Positions 21,721 to 30,996 of a DNA stretch of 64,000 nucleotides are shown piece by piece. Below the pieces are notes generated by a model. The model made no database searches. It was given only the letters and a program-made list of their open reading frames with translations, and was not told the origin of the DNA. The position numbers were made by a program, and so were the translations under genes. Location of the stretch: positions 124,001-188,000 of the forward strand of contig NZ_MRST01000022.1 in assembly GCF_001902145.1 (NCBI RefSeq), in the 5' to 3' direction. The number at the start of each line of letters is the position of its first letter. The first letter of the stretch is position 1. Source of the DNA: Pseudomonas fluorescens. GTDB taxonomy: Bacteria; Pseudomonadota; Gammaproteobacteria; Pseudomonadales; Pseudomonadaceae.

Positions 21721-21810
21721 TGTGGGAGCGGGCTTGCTCGCGAAGGCGGCGTGTCAGTCAGCACATGCATCCACTGACCGACCGCCTTCGCGAGCAAGCC
21801 CGCTCCCACA
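21721..21810. repeat. REP doublet, family B (copy 1)
   Basis: A 90-bp inverted repeat with arms beginning TGTGGGAGCGGGCTTGCTCG, about 25 nt each, perfect. It lies between ybdD and yjiA and may attenuate the operon. Confidence 0.9.
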
Positions 21811-21839
21811 GGGGATCACTGCGTGCCCAAGTTATCGAG

Positions 21840-22037
21840 CTAGCAGCACTTGGGCCCACCCTTGCCGCCGTAACGGGCTTCCTGGCGTTCCCGGAAGAAC
21901 GCCTTGTAGTCCATCATCGGCTTGTCCGGGTGTTTGGTTTGCATATGCTCGACGTAGGTGTCGTAGTCGGGCATGCCGACCATCAGGCGGGCGGCCTGAC
22001 CGAGGTATTTACCGAGGCGACTGATGTCATTGAACAT
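21840..22037 (-). CDS. YbdD/YjiX family small protein (DUF466)
   Basis: A 65-residue protein with the family landmarks [12 protein letters not shown] and a C-terminus rich in Gly/Lys ending in CC. It is almost always encoded directly downstream of CstA/BtsT-type transporters, as here (15 nt after cstA). The E. coli homologues are YbdD and YjiX. It is thought to support the transporter, but the biochemical role is unknown. The ending KCC could bind metal, which would fit the downstream metal chaperone YjiA; this is speculative. Confidence 0.85.
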   Translation of the reverse strand: MFNDISRLGKYLGQAARLMVGMPDYDTYVEHMQTKHPDKPMMDYKAFFRERQEARYGGKGGPKCC

Positions 22038-22052
22038 GCTTGCAATCCTCGT

Positions 22053-24119
22053 TTACGCGTCCGGTACAGCCTGGAACGGGGCTTCTTTATCCGTACGCTC
22101 TTTATTGCCCCAGGCGGCGACGCCGACTTTGAGCGCATAGAACAGGATGCTGAACACCACGAACAGGAACAGCGCCGTCAGCGTTGCATTGGTGTAGGCG
22201 TTCCAGATCACGTGCTGCATCTGGTCGATGCTCTTGGCCGGAGCCAGGATCTGGCCGTTGGCCAGGGCATCGCTGTATTTCTTGGCCAGCGACAGGAAGC
22301 CGATCGCCGGGTTGGCGTCGAACAGCTTGATGAAGCCTGCGGTGGTGGTGCAGATCAGCAGCCAGACAGCCGGCAACATGGTCACCCAGATGTAGCGCTG
22401 GCGCTTCATTTTGATCAGCACAACGGTCGCCAGCATCAGCGCGATACCCGCCAGCATCTGGTTGGAGATACCGAACAGCGGCCACAAGGTATTGATGCCA
22501 CCCAGCGGGTCGATCACGCCCTGGTACAGCAAGTAACCCCACATCGCCACGCAGCCTGCGGTAGCAATCAGGTTGGCAGTCCACGACTCGGTGCGTTTGA
22601 GCGCAGGCACGAAGGAACCGAGCAGGTCTTGCAGCATGAAGCGACCGGCGCGGGTACCGGCATCCACTGCCGTAAGGATGAACAGCGCTTCGAACAGGAT
22701 CGCAAAGTGGTACCAGAACGCCATGGTGTTTTCACCTGGCAGCACACTGTGCAGGATCTGTGCGATACCTACCGCCAGGGTCGGCGCACCGCCGGCACGC
22801 GCCAGGATGGTGGTTTCGCCGATATCGTGGGCCACGGCAGAGAGCGCCTCAGGCGTAATGGCAAAGCCCCAACTGCTGACCGTCTGCGCCACGGTGACCA
22901 CGTCGGTACCGACAATCGCCGCCGGGCTGTTCATGGCGAAGTACACGCCAGGCTCGATCACCGAGGCGGCAACCATCGCCATGATGGCCACGAACGACTC
23001 CATCAGCATGCCGCCGTAACCGATGTAACGGGCATGGCTTTCACTGGCCAGCAACTTGGGCGTGGTGCCCGAAGAGATCAGCGCATGGAAGCCCGAGACC
23101 GCGCCACAGGCAATGGTGATGAACAGGAACGGGAACAGGCCGCCCTTCCACACCGGGCCGGTGCCGTCGATGAACTGGGTCAGCGCTGGCATTTTCAAGT
23201 CAGGCATGGTGACCAGGATGCCAATTGCCAAGGCGATGATGGTGCCGATTTTCAGGAACGTCGACAGGTAGTCACGGGGCGCCAGGATCAGCCACACCGG
23301 CAGTACCGCGGCAACGAAGCCGTAGCCGATCAGCATCCAGGTGATCTGCACGCCCGTAAAGGTGAACGCCTTGGCCCACACCGGATCAGCGGCAATCTGC
23401 CCGCCCAGCCAGATCGAACCGAGCAGCAACAGCACGCCGATGATCGAGATTTCACCGATGCGGCCCGGGCGGATGTAGCGCATGTAGATGCCCATGAACA
23501 TCGCGATCGGGATGGTCGCCATCACCGTGAAGATGCCCCATGGGCTCTCGGCCAGGGCCTTGACCACGATCAGCGCCAGCACCGCGAGGATGATGATCAT
23601 GATCAGGAAGCAGCCGAACAGCGCGATGGTCCCGGGAATACGGCCCATCTCTTCGCGAACCATGTCCCCCAGGGAACGGCCGTTGCGACGGGTGGACAGG
23701 AACAGGACCATGAAGTCTTGCACTGCACCGGCCAGCACCACCCCGGCAATCAGCCAGAGGGTACCGGGCAGATAGCCCATTTGCGCCGCCAGCACCGGGC
23801 CGACCAACGGGCCTGCACCGGCAATCGCCGCAAAGTGGTGACCGAAAAGAATGTGTTTGTTGGTCGGCACATAGTCCAGACCATCGTTGTTGACCACCGC
23901 AGGGGTTGCCCGCCGTGGATCGAGTTGCATCACGTTGTTGGCGATGAACAGACTGTAGTAACGGTATGCAACCAGGTAGATGGCCACAGCAGCGACCACA
24001 ATCCACAAGGCGTTGATCGCCTCGCCGCGGCGCAAGGCCACTACGCCCAGGGCGCACGCTCCTACAATTGCCAGCACCAGCCAGGGTAAGTGGCGTAGCA
24101 GGCTATTATTATTTTTCAT
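22053..24119 (-). CDS. cstA: CstA/BtsT family carbon-starvation (pyruvate/peptide) transporter
   Basis: A 688-residue inner-membrane protein with about 16-18 hydrophobic segments. The N-terminal CstA signature is present (YRYYSLFIANNVMQLDPRR, then GHHFAAIAGAGPLVGPVLAA). E. coli relatives CstA and BtsT take up pyruvate, and CstA has been linked to peptide use. The start MKNNNSLLRH at 24119 was chosen because it fits the family; the frame continues 33 codons upstream without family-like residues. It is the first gene of cstA-ybdD-yjiA. In Pseudomonas, CstA-type genes are typically under catabolite control; no Crc motif was checked here. Confidence 0.9.
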   Translation of the reverse strand: MKNNNSLLRHLPWLVLAIVGACALGVVALRRGEAINALWIVVAAVAIYLVAYRYYSLFIANNVMQLDPRRATPAVVNNDGLDYVPTNKHILFGHHFAAIAGAGPLVGPVLAAQMGYLPGTLWLIAGVVLAGAVQDFMVLFLSTRRNGRSLGDMVREEMGRIPGTIALFGCFLIMIIILAVLALIVVKALAESPWGIFTVMATIPIAMFMGIYMRYIRPGRIGEISIIGVLLLLGSIWLGGQIAADPVWAKAFTFTGVQITWMLIGYGFVAAVLPVWLILAPRDYLSTFLKIGTIIALAIGILVTMPDLKMPALTQFIDGTGPVWKGGLFPFLFITIACGAVSGFHALISSGTTPKLLASESHARYIGYGGMLMESFVAIMAMVAASVIEPGVYFAMNSPAAIVGTDVVTVAQTVSSWGFAITPEALSAVAHDIGETTILARAGGAPTLAVGIAQILHSVLPGENTMAFWYHFAILFEALFILTAVDAGTRAGRFMLQDLLGSFVPALKRTESWTANLIATAGCVAMWGYLLYQGVIDPLGGINTLWPLFGISNQMLAGIALMLATVVLIKMKRQRYIWVTMLPAVWLLICTTTAGFIKLFDANPAIGFLSLAKKYSDALANGQILAPAKSIDQMQHVIWNAYTNATLTALFLFVVFSILFYALKVGVAAWGNKERTDKEAPFQAVPDA

Positions 24120-24293
24120 TTTTATATTCCAGCCAGGGTGGACAGAAAGGACAGCCAGCCCGAGTTTAGCGCTACTGGCCTTAAAGACCAGCCCCCTACG
24201 TTGGTCTAGAGCCTTCAACCGTTAAAAAAAGCCGAAATAAACGCCCCTTGATGGCCCCGGGCTACACTCCTCCCATTCACAGAGGGCTTTACC

Positions 24294-24662
24294 ATGACCG
24301 AGCATGCGTCTGAACGTCGCCGTTTTCGCCGGATCGCCTTTGATGCCACGGCCGAACTTCGGCAAAACGGCAGCGAATGGCCGGTGAAACTGGTGGATCT
24401 GTCACTCAAGGGTTTGCTGGTGGCACGGCCTGAAGCCTGGAAGGGGAATAAAGCACTGCCCTTTGACGTCGACATACGCCTGGACCAGAAGACGCATATA
24501 AAGATGCAAGCACGGCTGACCCATGAAGATCATGGTCAATTGGGCTTTGTGTGCAAACACATTGATCTGGATTCGATCAGCCATTTGCGTCGGTTTGTTG
24601 AGTTGAACCTGGGTGATAAGCAAGAGCTGGAGCGCGAGTTGGGCGCCCTGCTGGAGATCTGA
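24294..24662 (+). CDS. PilZ-domain c-di-GMP receptor (MapZ-like)
   Basis: A 122-residue single PilZ domain. Both c-di-GMP binding motifs are present: RRRFRR (residues 8-13; RxxxR) and DLSLKG (about 40-45; D/NxSxxG). In P. aeruginosa the homologue at this position (PA4608, MapZ) binds c-di-GMP and inhibits a chemotaxis methyltransferase. Conserved synteny with the nearby MorA-like enzyme and radA supports that identity. It is the only plus-strand gene between cstA and radA and is flanked downstream by a family C repeat. Start by position; the ribosome site GAGGG lies about 10 nt before the ATG. Confidence 0.85.
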   Translation: MTEHASERRRFRRIAFDATAELRQNGSEWPVKLVDLSLKGLLVARPEAWKGNKALPFDVDIRLDQKTHIKMQARLTHEDHGQLGFVCKHIDLDSISHLRRFVELNLGDKQELERELGALLEI

Positions 24663-24681
24663 AAACCCACATCAATCAAAA

Positions 24682-24770
24682 TGTGGGAGCTGGCTTGCCT
24701 GCGATGACGGTGTCTCAGGCAAGGATGGGTAAGCTGACCCGCCGCTATCGCAGGCAAGCCAGCTCCCACA
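24682..24770. repeat. REP doublet, family C (copy 1)
   Basis: An 89-bp inverted repeat with perfect 24-nt arms (TGTGGGAGCTGGCTTGCCTG...). It lies between the convergent PilZ and radA genes. Confidence 0.9.
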
Positions 24771-24774
24771 GGGG

Positions 24775-26142
24775 TTATTCGAACAGCGCATCCAAGGCTT
24801 GTTCCAGACGGGTAACGCCGATCACCTGCAAGCCTTGGGGCATTTCCTTCGGCGCGTTGCCCTTGGGCACAATCGCCCGTTTGAAGCCATGCTTGGCCGC
24901 TTCCTTCAAGCGCTCCTGCCCACTCGGCACCGGGCGCACTTCGCCCGACAAACCCACCTCGCCAAACACCAGCAGGTCATGGGGCAACGGCCGATTGCGC
25001 AGACTGGACATCACCGCCGCCATCAACGCCAGGTCGGACGCGGTCTCCAGCACCTTGACCCCGCCCACCACGTTGAGGAACACGTCCTGGTCGTGGGTCG
25101 GAATGCCGCCATGCCGGTGCAGAACCGCCAGCAACATCGCCAGGCGGTTCTGGTCCAGGCCCAGCGTGACCCGCCGTGGGTTGGCCAGATGGCTGTCATC
25201 CACCAGCGCCTGGACTTCCACCAGCATCGGCCGGGTGCCTTCCCACGTGGCCATCACCACACTGCCCGGGACTTCTTCCTGAGCGCGGGTGAGAAAAATC
25301 GCCGAGGGGTTAGAGACTTCTTTCAGCCCCCGGTCGGTCATGGCGAACACACCCAGTTCGTTGACCGCACCAAAACGGTTCTTCACCGCTCGCAGCAGGC
25401 GCAGGCGACCGTCGGATTCCCCTTCGAAATACAACACAGTGTCGACCATGTGTTCCAACACCCGTGGCCCGGCCAGTGCGCCCTCCTTGGTCACGTGGCC
25501 GACCAGGAAGATCGCCGTGCCGCTCTGCTTGGCGTAACGCACCAACAGCGCCGCGCTTTCGCGCACCTGGGACACGCCGCCGGGTGCCGATTGCAGTTGT
25601 TCGGTGAAAATCGTCTGGATCGAGTCAATGACCATGACCTTGGGCTTTTCGATGCGCGCCGTGGCGATGATGCTTTCGATGCAGGTTTCGGTCATGACCC
25701 GCAGTTGGTCCTGAGGCAAGCCCAGGCGCCGGGCGCGCATGGCCACTTGCTGCTGGGACTCTTCGCCGGTGACATACAGCGCAGGCATGCGGCTGGCGAT
25801 GCTGCACAGGGTCTGCAGCAGGATCGTGGACTTGCCGATGCCAGGGTCACCGCCGATCAGCACCACCGAGCCGTCCACCAGGCCACCGCCCAATACTCGG
25901 TCCAATTCACCGGAGGCGGTGGAAAAGCGCGGGATCTCTTCGACGCTGACTTCGGCCAGGGTCTTGATCTGCGCCTGTTGCCCGGTCCAGCCGGCACGGC
26001 CGGTGGGAGCCGCAGCACCGCCACTCTCGATCATGGTTTCAGTCAGGGTGTTCCACGCCCCGCATTCGGAGCACTGGCCCGCCCATTTGGGAAAGGTCGC
26101 GCCGCACTCTGTGCAGCCGTACATGCGCTTGGCCTTTGCCAT
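24775..26142 (-). CDS. radA: DNA repair protein RadA
   Basis: A 455-residue protein. It has an N-terminal zinc finger (CTECGATF...CSECG, residues 10-28), a RecA-like ATPase with Walker A GGDPGIGKS (about 98-106), the RadA-specific KNRFG motif (about 255) and a C-terminal Lon-like domain (LSGEVRPV near 400). RadA is a branch-migration helicase that processes recombination intermediates. The start follows AGGTTCTCAT-type spacing. Single gene, convergent with the PilZ gene. Length and motifs are complete. Confidence 0.95.
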   Translation of the reverse strand: MAKAKRMYGCTECGATFPKWAGQCSECGAWNTLTETMIESGGAAAPTGRAGWTGQQAQIKTLAEVSVEEIPRFSTASGELDRVLGGGLVDGSVVLIGGDPGIGKSTILLQTLCSIASRMPALYVTGEESQQQVAMRARRLGLPQDQLRVMTETCIESIIATARIEKPKVMVIDSIQTIFTEQLQSAPGGVSQVRESAALLVRYAKQSGTAIFLVGHVTKEGALAGPRVLEHMVDTVLYFEGESDGRLRLLRAVKNRFGAVNELGVFAMTDRGLKEVSNPSAIFLTRAQEEVPGSVVMATWEGTRPMLVEVQALVDDSHLANPRRVTLGLDQNRLAMLLAVLHRHGGIPTHDQDVFLNVVGGVKVLETASDLALMAAVMSSLRNRPLPHDLLVFGEVGLSGEVRPVPSGQERLKEAAKHGFKRAIVPKGNAPKEMPQGLQVIGVTRLEQALDALFE

Positions 26143-26177
26143 ATGAGAACCTCCAACCGAAAAACCGCGATGATAGC

Positions 26178-26717
26178 TCAGCGCGACGCCGGGGTCCGGA
26201 TTTCGCCCTTGGCTAAACGTGAAGCACTGTTACCGACCGGGTCCTCGGCGTTCAGGTCTGCGCCTTTGGCTTGCAGCGCCCTCAGCAACTCGACGCGCTT
26301 GAACAGCCCGGCATACATGGCGGCGGTCTGCCCTGCGCCGTTGCGTTGGTCAGGGTTGCAGTCGGTGGCCAACAGGCGCTGGGCGATCTTCAGCTCGCCT
26401 TTGAAGATGGCGCCCATCAACGCCGTGTTGCCGCGCTTATCCTGCACGCAGGCGTCGGCGCCGGCATCGAGCAGACGCTCCACATACGGGCCCTGGCCGT
26501 GATAAGCAGCCAGGATCAATGCGGTGTAGCCCTTGTCATCCTGGGCATTGAGGCCGTAGCCGGACTCTATGAAGGTATTGAGCATGTCGAGGTCGCCACG
26601 ACGGGCGGCGTCGAAATAGTAGTCCTGCAACTGTGCCTTGAGCGCCACCGGGCCGGGGGACTCGGCATGAGCGGCAAAGGCCAGCATGGCCATCAGTAAA
26701 CCGATAGAGATACGCAT
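26178..26717 (-). CDS. ankB: Ankyrin-repeat periplasmic protein AnkB
   Basis: A 179-residue protein with a signal peptide (MRISIGLLMAMLAFAAHA) and four to five ankyrin repeats: LDMLNTFIESG, GYTALILAAYHGQ, GNTALMGAIFKGE, GQTAAMYAGLFKR. It is encoded directly downstream of the periplasmic catalase KatB, as in P. aeruginosa, where AnkB is required for full KatB activity; it is probably a periplasmic scaffold. The start at 26717 is supported by AGGAG 8 nt upstream; an ATG six codons earlier precedes that site. The gap to katB is 57 nt, so they should be one operon. Confidence 0.85.
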   Translation of the reverse strand: MRISIGLLMAMLAFAAHAESPGPVALKAQLQDYYFDAARRGDLDMLNTFIESGYGLNAQDDKGYTALILAAYHGQGPYVERLLDAGADACVQDKRGNTALMGAIFKGELKIAQRLLATDCNPDQRNGAGQTAAMYAGLFKRVELLRALQAKGADLNAEDPVGNSASRLAKGEIRTPASR

Positions 26718-26774
26718 AGGGTGTTCTCCTGCCAAAGGTCGACGCCCGTGAAGGCGCCGACCGCAACCAACGAA

Positions 26775-28316
26775 TCAGTCGGTCAGTTTTTCCGCCAGCG
26801 CCTTGACGCGAGCCAGGTCGCCCTTGGCGACCTTGGCCACGCCGGTGCCGTATTCCGGATCAGCCTTGTAGAGGAACGACAGGATGATGTGCTTGCTCTC
26901 GTCATCGGTGGTGGCCAATGAGCCGCCGAAGTTGTTGATCAAGTCCTCACGCTCTTTCTTGGTGTAGGAACGGTACAGGTCACCGGCCTGCTTGAAGTTC
27001 TGCTCACGCTGGATCTTGGCCTGCTGGGTGCTGCCCGACAGCGTCGCCTGGCTGTAGCGCGCGGTTTGTGGCTCTTCGCGTGGCAACAGGCGGCTTGGCT
27101 GGTAGTTGACGCCTGTGGTGGTCTTACCAAAGTTCATCGCGCCGTCCTGGTTGCCGTTGTTGACGGTGACCCGTGGAGCGTTGATCGGCAGTTGCAGGGC
27201 GTTAGCGCCCAGGCGGTACATTTGCGTATCGGCGTAGGAGAACACGCGGCCCTGCAGCAAGCGGTCTTCCGACGGCTCGATACCGGGTACCAGGTTGGCC
27301 GGGGCCATCGCGACTTGCTCGGTTTCCTGGAACACATTGGCCGGGTTGCGGTTCAGCACCATTTGCCCGACTTTGCGCTCGGGCACATTCGGCCAGATCT
27401 TGGTGGCATCCAGTGGGTCGAAATCAAACTTGGCCAGGTCTTCAGGCTTGAGCACCTGCACATACAAGTCCCACTTAGGGAAGTCGCCTTTGTTGATGTG
27501 CGTGACCAGATCATTAGTCATATGACTGTAGTCACGCCCCTGCACCTCGGTAACTTGCTTGGGATCAAGGTTCTTGATGCCCTGCAGGCTCTTCCAGTGG
27601 AACTTGACGTAGTGCACTTCGCCTTTGGCGTTAACCAACTTGTAGGCATGTACGCCATTACCGTCCATTTCACGGTAACTGGCTGGGGTGCCGGAGTCCG
27701 AGTACAACTCGGTCAGTGTACGAGTGGACTCTGGAACATGGGAGAAGAAGTCGAAACGGCGCGAGTCATCGTCCAGGTTAGTGCGTGGGTCCGGTTTAAA
27801 GGCATGGACCATGTCCGGGAACTTGATGGCATCCCGAATAAAGAACGTGGGGAAGTTATTACCGACCAGGTCCCAGTTACCTTCAGCGGTATAGAACTTG
27901 GTGGCGAAGCCTCGTGGGTCTCGCAGGGTTTCCGGGGAGTGGTTGCCATGCACCACGGCCGAGAAGCGTACGAACACTGGCGTGGTTTCACCGGCGGCGA
28001 ACACCTTGGCCTTGGTCAGGTCGCTGAGGTTGTCAGTCACGGTGAAGGTGCCATGGGCGCCCGTGCCGCGTGCGTGCACCACGCGCTCCGGGATGCGTTC
28101 GCGGTCGAAGCGTTGCAGCTTCTGGATCAGTTGCACATCTTGCAGCAACACCGGGCCATTGGCACCGGCGGTCTGGGAGTTCTGGTTATCACCGACGTTG
28201 GCCCCGTTATCGCGGGTCAGGTTGGCGGCCTGTACGGAGAGGGAAAGCAGACTGGCGGTCACCAGTGCCAGCGCGTGGCGCGCCGACACGGGCCTGCGGC
28301 TGATTGGAGTGTTCAT
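26775..28316 (-). CDS. katB: Periplasmic heme catalase KatB
   Basis: A 513-residue monofunctional clade-type heme catalase with an N-terminal export signal (about 1-30). It dismutates hydrogen peroxide. Active-site landmarks: VVHARGTGAHG with the distal His (about 79), FVRFSAVVHG, DLVGNNFPTFFIRD with the catalytic Asn (about 152) and the heme-binding Tyr motif RVFSYADTQMYRLG (about 356-369). The partner ankB follows. In P. aeruginosa katB-ankB is induced by peroxide through OxyR. The upstream divergent region (28317-28603) contains inverted repeats but no OxyR site that I can assert. Confidence 0.93.
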   Translation of the reverse strand: MNTPISRRPVSARHALALVTASLLSLSVQAANLTRDNGANVGDNQNSQTAGANGPVLLQDVQLIQKLQRFDRERIPERVVHARGTGAHGTFTVTDNLSDLTKAKVFAAGETTPVFVRFSAVVHGNHSPETLRDPRGFATKFYTAEGNWDLVGNNFPTFFIRDAIKFPDMVHAFKPDPRTNLDDDSRRFDFFSHVPESTRTLTELYSDSGTPASYREMDGNGVHAYKLVNAKGEVHYVKFHWKSLQGIKNLDPKQVTEVQGRDYSHMTNDLVTHINKGDFPKWDLYVQVLKPEDLAKFDFDPLDATKIWPNVPERKVGQMVLNRNPANVFQETEQVAMAPANLVPGIEPSEDRLLQGRVFSYADTQMYRLGANALQLPINAPRVTVNNGNQDGAMNFGKTTTGVNYQPSRLLPREEPQTARYSQATLSGSTQQAKIQREQNFKQAGDLYRSYTKKEREDLINNFGGSLATTDDESKHIILSFLYKADPEYGTGVAKVAKGDLARVKALAEKLTD

Positions 28317-28502
28317 CGAGGTTTCCTCTGGTTTTTTTAATGCACATTCAGTTGTGCTTGCCAGAGGCTAGTGACCTGCGAGTCAGAAGATAAATAGAAA
28401 AACACCACAGGCCCGATTAAGAAAAAAGTCTGGTAACCCGCTGAAATAGCCGGTATTTCGCGCGCGATTGATGGCACTTTGCAAACTATTTGCGATTTGA
28501 TG

Positions 28503-28520
28503 TGTCGATAAAAATCGACA
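28503..28520. promoter_or_regulatory. Inverted repeat in the katB/mscL divergent region
   Basis: TGTCGAT, 4 nt, ATCGACA: a perfect 7-bp inverted repeat about 84 nt before mscL. Nearby GTGTCGAG and TTCGAC (28532-28555) repeat the same core. It could be an operator; nothing identifies the binding protein. Confidence 0.35.
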
Positions 28521-28603
28521 GTGTTAACAGTTGTGTCGAGCAAGCGGTGTTCGACTGAATTACACTGACCTCTACCCTCCTCAACTGTAACAAGGAATAA
28601 CCT

Positions 28604-29020
28604 ATGGGCGTGATCAGTGAGTTCAAGGCCTTCGCGGTCAAAGGTAATGTAGTCGACATGGCCGTCGGTATCATCATCGGTGCTGCCTTCGGCAAGATTG
28701 TTTCCTCGTTTGTAGGCGACGTGATAATGCCTCCCATCGGCCTGCTGATCGGTGGCGTGGACTTTGGCGACCTGGCGATAACGCTCAAGGCTGCGCAGGG
28801 TGATGTACCGGCCGTGGTCCTGGCCTACGGCAAGTTCATCCAGAGCATCATCGACTTCGTGATCGTCGCGTTTGCGATCTTCATGGGTGTGAAGGCCATC
28901 AACCGCCTGAAGCGCGAAGAGGCCGTGGCGCCAAGCTTGCCGCCGACGCCGAGCCAGGAAGAAGTGCTGTTGGGCGAGATCCGCGATCTGCTCAAGGCAC
29001 AGAACAACAAGCCGCTTTAA
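28604..29020 (+). CDS. mscL: Large-conductance mechanosensitive channel
   Basis: A 138-residue inner-membrane channel that opens under membrane tension to release solutes during osmotic downshock. N-terminal amphipathic helix [22 protein letters not shown]1 about 15-42 and TM2 about 72-98 ([19 protein letters not shown]); C-terminal charged bundle ending [16 protein letters not shown]. Length and motifs are standard. AAGGA precedes the ATG. It is a single-gene unit with a strong bidirectional terminator directly after. Confidence 0.97.
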   Translation: MGVISEFKAFAVKGNVVDMAVGIIIGAAFGKIVSSFVGDVIMPPIGLLIGGVDFGDLAITLKAAQGDVPAVVLAYGKFIQSIIDFVIVAFAIFMGVKAINRLKREEAVAPSLPPTPSQEEVLLGEIRDLLKAQNNKPL

Positions 29021-29031
29021 CCCGCGGTTGC

Positions 29032-29061
29032 AAAAAAGGCGCCTCGTAAGGCGCCTTTTTT
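29032..29061. terminator. Bidirectional terminator between mscL and fpr
   Basis: A 12-bp stem AAAAAAGGCGCC/GGCGCCTTTTTT with loop TCGTAA touches the stop codon of the convergent fpr gene. Confidence 0.9.
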
Positions 29062-29838
29062 CTACCAATAATTTTCTACCGCCACCTGGCCAGGCCGTCG
29101 GCTCAGGCTCAGTTGCATGTCCCGCTGCTTGAGCAACTGGCGCGTGTCATCAACCATCTGCGGGTTGCCGCAAATCAGTACGCGCGAATCCTGCGCCGTC
29201 AGCTCTACACCGGCGGCCCGCTCTAGTTCGCCATTTTCGATCAGGGCTGTAATACGCCCGTTCAAGGCGCCCGGGTGCTGCTCGCGGGTGACGATGGGAA
29301 TGTAGGTGAGCTTGTGGGCGTAGTCGGCCAGATACTCGCGCTCACCCAGTGTGTCGATCAGCGACTGGTAGGCCAGTTCCTTGGCTTCTCGGGCGCTGTA
29401 CACCAGGATGATGCGCTCGAATTTTTCCCAGACTTCGAAGTCCTGCAGGATCGACAGGAACGGCGCGACGCCCGTACCTGTTCCCAGCAACCACAGGTCG
29501 CGCCCGTCGACAAAGCGGTTGAGGGTCAGAAAACCCGTAGCCTGGCGCTCTACCAGCAAGGTATCGCCCGCCTTCAGGCGGCTCAGTTCACTGGTGAACT
29601 CACCGCCGGGGACCACGATGGAAAAGAAATCCAGATGCTCGTCAAACGGCGAAGACACGATGGAATAGGCACGCCAGACGGTGCTGCCATCCGCCTTGGT
29701 AACGCCCAGGCGCACAAACTGGCCGGCGGTAAAACGAAAACCGGCATCGCGGGTGGTGCGCAGGGTGAACAGGCTGGGGGTCAGCGATTGCACATCGAGC
29801 AGGGTCTGGCGGGTAAATTTCTCAGCACTGGCCGTCAT
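29062..29838 (-). CDS. fpr: Ferredoxin/flavodoxin-NADP+ reductase
   Basis: A 258-residue FAD flavoprotein of the bacterial FNR family. FAD-binding RAYSIVSSP (about 51-59) and GEFTSELSRL; NADP-binding GTGTGVAPFLSIL (about 110-122); the C-terminal VENYW ends in an aromatic as usual. It exchanges electrons between NADPH and ferredoxin or flavodoxin and supports redox-stress defence. The start MTASAEKF at 29838 follows GGAG at 6 nt; the frame extends 70 codons upstream without similarity. The neighbourhood (mscL, katB) matches the P. aeruginosa PA4615 locus from memory; which of the Fpr paralogues this is cannot be decided here. Confidence 0.9.
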   Translation of the reverse strand: MTASAEKFTRQTLLDVQSLTPSLFTLRTTRDAGFRFTAGQFVRLGVTKADGSTVWRAYSIVSSPFDEHLDFFSIVVPGGEFTSELSRLKAGDTLLVERQATGFLTLNRFVDGRDLWLLGTGTGVAPFLSILQDFEVWEKFERIILVYSAREAKELAYQSLIDTLGEREYLADYAHKLTYIPIVTREQHPGALNGRITALIENGELERAAGVELTAQDSRVLICGNPQMVDDTRQLLKQRDMQLSLSRRPGQVAVENYW

Positions 29839-30285
29839 GGGGGGCTCCGTTTTGCACAGGCCGTTAGTGTCCCTCAAAACAGACCGCGCAAACACTGATG
29901 ATTGGTACTGGCTTTGCAATCGCTCAAGGTTCACGCGGCTGGCCTGCGCGTTTTTTAACCAGTCCAACAGGTAAGCCATGGGCTCCACACTGGCACTAAT
30001 TATTTGGCTATTAACGCGCCCCGAATACCTCACTAGATGAAACGGCACTTACAGCGACATCACTTTGATACTACCTTCAAGACGTTAAAAGCATTGAAAA
30101 AAAGATATCTGCCAAGCGCTCTTATACAAAGCTCCAAGCCTTGTACAAAACCGGCCGACTAAACAAATCCTGTAAGTAAAATATTTTTCAGACTCAGTAA
30201 TAGGACTTGCCCTACACTTGTTTTCGAGCTGCATTGGGGGATCAGGACGTACCCAGGTTACACAGACACCTATGGAGAGTCACCG
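29839..30285. other. Divergent intergenic region between fpr and the luxR solo
   Basis: A 447-nt region without a convincing gene. The part from about 30050 to 30230 is distinctly AT-rich and should hold the luxR promoter. A weak dyad CTG...CAG near 30167-30190 resembles a lux box only loosely. No repeat family member was seen. Confidence 0.6.
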
Positions 30286-30996
30286 ATGGTCAATTGGCAT
30301 AATACCCGGCTGCCCAAGCTGGACGGCGAGAGTGAAATCACCAGTGTGTTTGAGATGGTGATAAACCACACCTATGAACTAGGGTTCGAATATTGCTCCT
30401 TTACCATGAGCGCCCAATCACAAAACGCCCAAACAGAACCCATTTTATTCAATAACTATCCAACCGAATGGCTTAGCATTTATAAACAAGCGCACTTCTT
30501 CGGTGTCGACCCCGTTGTAACCCACTGTAAAACTTCGGTACTGCCCATTCTCTGGGAGCCAAAAACCTTTGCCAATACCCCCCAGCTGTGGGAATTGGCC
30601 CAGTCATTCGGGGTGCATTTAGGCTGGACCCAAGCCGTGCATGATTTCCAGGGTGTATTCAGCATGCTGACCCTGGTTCGCAGCAAGGGCGAGGTCAGCC
30701 CTGAAGAGTTTTACGAAAAAGCCGGCCAGGTGTTGTGGCTTTGCCATGCGATGCATGCGGTCGTCGCGCAGAAGTACGCCGACGCACCCGACATCAAAGC
30801 GCCCAGCAAATTGACTGCCCGGGAAACGGAAATCCTCAAATGGTCCGCGATGGGCAAGACTGCCTCCGAGATTGCCGCGATTCTTTGCCTGTCCGAGCGC
30901 ACCGTGGGTTTTCATATCAGCAGTACCTTCAAGAAACTGGGCGTGCATAACAAAATCCAGGCGGTGCTGCGCGCCGCTAAAGCCGGGCTGTTTTAG
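30286..30996 (+). CDS. LuxR-family regulator with an autoinducer-binding domain (LuxR solo)
   Basis: A 236-residue regulator. Residues about 20-160 form the autoinducer-binding domain and about 172-232 the LuxR helix-turn-helix (LTARETEILKWSAMGKTASE, then SERTVGFHISS). In the binding domain the pattern EW-x3-Y, D-P and W keeps exactly the TraR spacing W57, Y61, D70, P71, W85, so the usual acyl-homoserine-lactone contacts are retained. No luxI gene lies within the window, making this an orphan (solo) receptor that could sense self-made signals encoded elsewhere or signals of neighbours. Targets unknown. A GGAG-type site precedes the ATG. Confidence 0.85.
   Translation: MVNWHNTRLPKLDGESEITSVFEMVINHTYELGFEYCSFTMSAQSQNAQTEPILFNNYPTEWLSIYKQAHFFGVDPVVTHCKTSVLPILWEPKTFANTPQLWELAQSFGVHLGWTQAVHDFQGVFSMLTLVRSKGEVSPEEFYEKAGQVLWLCHAMHAVVAQKYADAPDIKAPSKLTARETEILKWSAMGKTASEIAAILCLSERTVGFHISSTFKKLGVHNKIQAVLRAAKAGLF

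Noticed and set aside
21348..24089. A 913-codon open frame antisense to cstA, ybdD and yjiA
   Set aside because: It runs across three recognisable genes on the other strand and has a low-complexity His/Gln/Arg composition typical of shadows.
30160..30190. lux box upstream of the LuxR solo
   Set aside because: Only the outer CTG/CAG are symmetric; about half of the inner positions fail to pair.
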